Shown here piece after piece: positions 6,818-8,570 of a stretch of 8,570 nucleotides of DNA (position 1 is its first letter; every line of letters starts with the position of its first letter). This stretch comes from Acholeplasmatales bacterium. Lineage in GTDB: Bacteria > Bacillota_I > Bacilli_A > Izemoplasmatales > Hujiaoplasmataceae. Location: assembly GCA_003477305.1 (NCBI GenBank), contig DMTN01000026.1, positions 69,138-77,707 of the forward strand, in the 5' to 3' direction. Under the pieces are notes generated by a model that was not told the origin of the DNA, searched no databases, and worked only from the letters and a program-made list of their open reading frames with translations. The position numbers were made by a program, and so were the translations under genes.

Positions 6818-8570
6818 ATGCGAAAGAAAATCCATCTATTCCTATTGATTCTCTCGATCGGCGCGGCGTTGTCGGCGACGTTTTTGCATCTTGAGGCCGA
6901 ACCGCTCACACCGCGCACCTACGGCGTCGACCTCGCCTACGGCAGAAGGGTCGTCTCCACCCCGAACACCGACGAACACTTCAACACCCGCGCCGTCGAT
7001 GCCAACGCCTCGACCCGCTATGCGAGCCAGGCGGTCGATGACGCGTGGTTTTACGTCGATCTCGGAAGTCTCGAGAAGGTCGGGAAGGTCACCCTTGACT
7101 GGGAAGCCGCGTACGCGTCGTCCTATGAAATCCAGATGTCGCAGGACGCCATCACCTGGATCACCGTGGCCACTGTCGAAAACAGCGCCAGAACCGTCGA
7201 CGAGATCACCTTCGACGCCTGGATACAGACCCGTTTCGTCCGCTTCCAGGGCGTGTCGCGGGCGACCGGCTACGGCTATTCGTTCTATTCCTTTGAAGTC
7301 TACGGTCCCGAAGATCTCGCCAACGGCGCAACTGCTCAAGTGTCCTCCTTCGAAGCCGAAACGGTCCATCTGGCATCGCATATGACCGACAACGTCGCTT
7401 CGACCCGCTGGGCATCGAGCGCCGCCGACAACCAATACGCTTTCTTCGATCTTGGAACATCGAAGACCTTCGACCTCGTGAAGATCCGCTGGGAAGTCAG
7501 TTTCGCCCGTATCTTCGCCGTCTACGCCTGCGACGGACCGGTTGCCATGCCCACCCGGACGGATGCCTGCTGGACCGAGATCACAGCCTCCGACGTCGGC
7601 CTCGGCGAAGTCGACTTCCTGCCGCTTCCAACGGACGTCACCGCCCGGTATCTGAAACTCGAACTCGTGCAACGCGAGACGAGCCAGGTCACGAAGGATA
7701 CCGGACGCTTCCCCTATGATTCCAGTTTCTCGATCTATTCCTTTGAATTATTCGACTGGTCGGAGGTTCCGTCCGTCCCGCTCGGAAACGCGATGGAGTT
7801 TTCGCAAAACGCGCCCGCCTGGGCCGCGATGTCGGCGATCACCCTGAACCCCTCCGGGCTGATCCTCGCCCCGATCGGCAGAATCCGTGACGCCGACGGC
7901 GTCGTCACCGATTTGAATTCGATCGCCGACGGCGACATTCCCGGTTTCGAATCGTTCGGAACCTACAATCCGGCTGTCATTTATGATGAAGTCAATGAGA
8001 TCTTCCACATGATCTACCGCGCCGAACTGCCGGACAACTTCAACCATTACTTCGGCGACAAGTATCCGCTCGGCCACATGTCCACCCTGGCCTACGCCTA
8101 TTCGACCGACGGAATCAACTTCACGCGAGGGGAAAACAATCCGATCGCGTGGCCGACATCAGGCGATGAAGCCGGCGGCGGCCTTGAAGATCCGCGCATG
8201 TTCAAGATCGAAAACGACCCGAACCGCGGCGGCAGAACGACCTACTACATCACCTACACGATGTACGACAATTCGATCACCCGCGAAGGGATCATCTACA
8301 CCTACGACTTCGTCACCTTCCACAAGGTCGGACGGCTCTCACCGGGTTATGGCGGCGCGATCAAAAGCGGCACCTATGTGACCGATCCGGAAGGCAACGC
8401 GGTGAAGATCACCGATCCGCGTCCCGGCCACACCGGAAAGGTCTACATCATCTACATGAAGGACGGCGGCTACACGAAGATCGGTTTCACGAGCGACGTC
8501 CTTTCGATCGCGCCCGAGGACATCGTCGATGTCGCGGTCGCCGGTTTCGGTGGGAACGACATCGAGGACT
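6818..8570 (+). CDS. Secreted protein with two F5/8-type-C (CBM32-like) domains and a GH130-like beta-mannosidase/phosphorylase domain (3' end outside window)
   Basis: 584 codons are visible and the frame is still open at the right edge. A signal peptide (MRKKIHLFLLILSIG) is probably cut after SA20 or EA27. Residues about 38-165 and 168-315 are two discoidin-like F5/8-C domains, each with the pattern of variable start, STRxAS, FxDLG and SFYSFEVYG or SIYSFELFD end. These commonly bind sugars (CBM32). From about 330 a beta-propeller of GH130 type follows: YNPAVIYDE (383-391), IYRAE (399-403), AYSTDGINF with Asp431 as the probable acid, and GGGLEDPR (453-460) followed by YYITYTMYD. GH130 members are beta-mannoside phosphorylases or, in some subgroups, beta-1,2-mannosidases. 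The usual later LHR-type phosphate-binding stretch is not evident (IIYMKDGG instead), and the protein is exported, so hydrolysis seems more likely than phosphorolysis. That choice is inference. A GH43/GH32-like propeller is the main alternative but fits the EDPR and YRA motifs less well. Confidence 0.85.
   Translation, partial: MRKKIHLFLLILSIGAALSATFLHLEAEPLTPRTYGVDLAYGRRVVSTPNTDEHFNTRAVDANASTRYASQAVDDAWFYVDLGSLEKVGKVTLDWEAAYASSYEIQMSQDAITWITVATVENSARTVDEITFDAWIQTRFVRFQGVSRATGYGYSFYSFEVYGPEDLANGATAQVSSFEAETVHLASHMTDNVASTRWASSAADNQYAFFDLGTSKTFDLVKIRWEVSFARIFAVYACDGPVAMPTRTDACWTEITASDVGLGEVDFLPLPTDVTARYLKLELVQRETSQVTKDTGRFPYDSSFSIYSFELFDWSEVPSVPLGNAMEFSQNAPAWAAMSAITLNPSGLILAPIGRIRDADGVVTDLNSIADGDIPGFESFGTYNPAVIYDEVNEIFHMIYRAELPDNFNHYFGDKYPLGHMSTLAYAYSTDGINFTRGENNPIAWPTSGDEAGGGLEDPRMFKIENDPNRGGRTTYYITYTMYDNSITREGIIYTYDFVTFHKVGRLSPGYGGAIKSGTYVTDPEGNAVKITDPRPGHTGKVYIIYMKDGGYTKIGFTSDVLSIAPEDIVDVAVAGFGGNDIED

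Larger units (their letters stand above)
2..8570 (+). other. Probable operon for extracellular glycan (mannoside) breakdown, both ends outside the window
   Basis: Four co-directional genes with gaps of 28, 18 and 26 bases, each gap holding a Shine-Dalgarno sequence and no terminator-like stem plus T-run. All four products appear to be exported (three have visible leaders; the first is inferred from its modules). Three share a paralogous module pair. No transporter, regulator or cytoplasmic enzyme is within view, so uptake and control genes, if linked, must lie outside. Confidence 0.75.

Noticed and set aside
6842..7672. 276-codon open frame on the - strand opposite the F5/8-C domains
   Set aside because: The + strand frame has a signal peptide, a ribosome site and two domains. 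The - frame is a shadow with no such support.

Overview
This window is a tightly packed run of four genes, all on the + strand, encoding large exported proteins built from sugar-active and sugar-binding-type domains. No antisense gene, RNA gene, mobile element or CRISPR array is supported, and no stretch over 30 bases is clearly non-coding. The first gene enters from the left edge and the fourth runs off the right edge, so neither the operon promoter nor its terminator is visible. The three gaps are 28, 18 and 26 bases. Each holds a Shine-Dalgarno sequence and nothing that looks like a terminator, so one mRNA is likely.

Layout: (1) 2-904, the C-terminal 300 residues of an exported protein, made only of a pair of related beta-sandwich, carbohydrate-binding-like modules. 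(2) 933-3386, a lipoprotein with the same module pair at its N-terminus followed by a GH125 catalytic domain (exo-alpha-1,6-mannosidase family). (3) 3405-6791, a secreted 1128-residue protein with InlB/Listeria-Bacteroides-type repeats, an unassigned domain, the same module pair in the middle, then a purple-acid-phosphatase-like fibronectin-III domain and a metallophosphoesterase. (4) 6818-8570, a secreted protein with two F5/8-type-C (CBM32-like) domains followed by the start of a GH130-like five-bladed propeller.

Working hypothesis: this is an extracellular mannoside-degrading locus. GH125 trims alpha-1,6-mannose and the GH130-like enzyme attacks beta-mannosides. The phosphoesterase sits between them in the operon and shares its binding modules with the GH125 protein. 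A phosphorylated mannan, such as fungal cell-wall phosphomannan with beta-1,2-mannose caps, would need all three activities. The GH125 and phosphoesterase families are clear from motifs, the GH130 call is good, and the common substrate is inference.

Organism: the strong AAGGAG-type ribosome sites, short Lys/Arg-starting signal peptides, a lipobox without an outer-membrane context and the InlB-type repeats suggest a Gram-positive-type member of the Bacillota. It may be an uncultured Bacilli or Erysipelotrichia/Acholeplasma-related lineage, although the DNA is GC-rich for such groups. UGA is used as stop in two genes and UGG encodes Trp throughout, so the standard bacterial code applies. The taxonomic placement is tentative.
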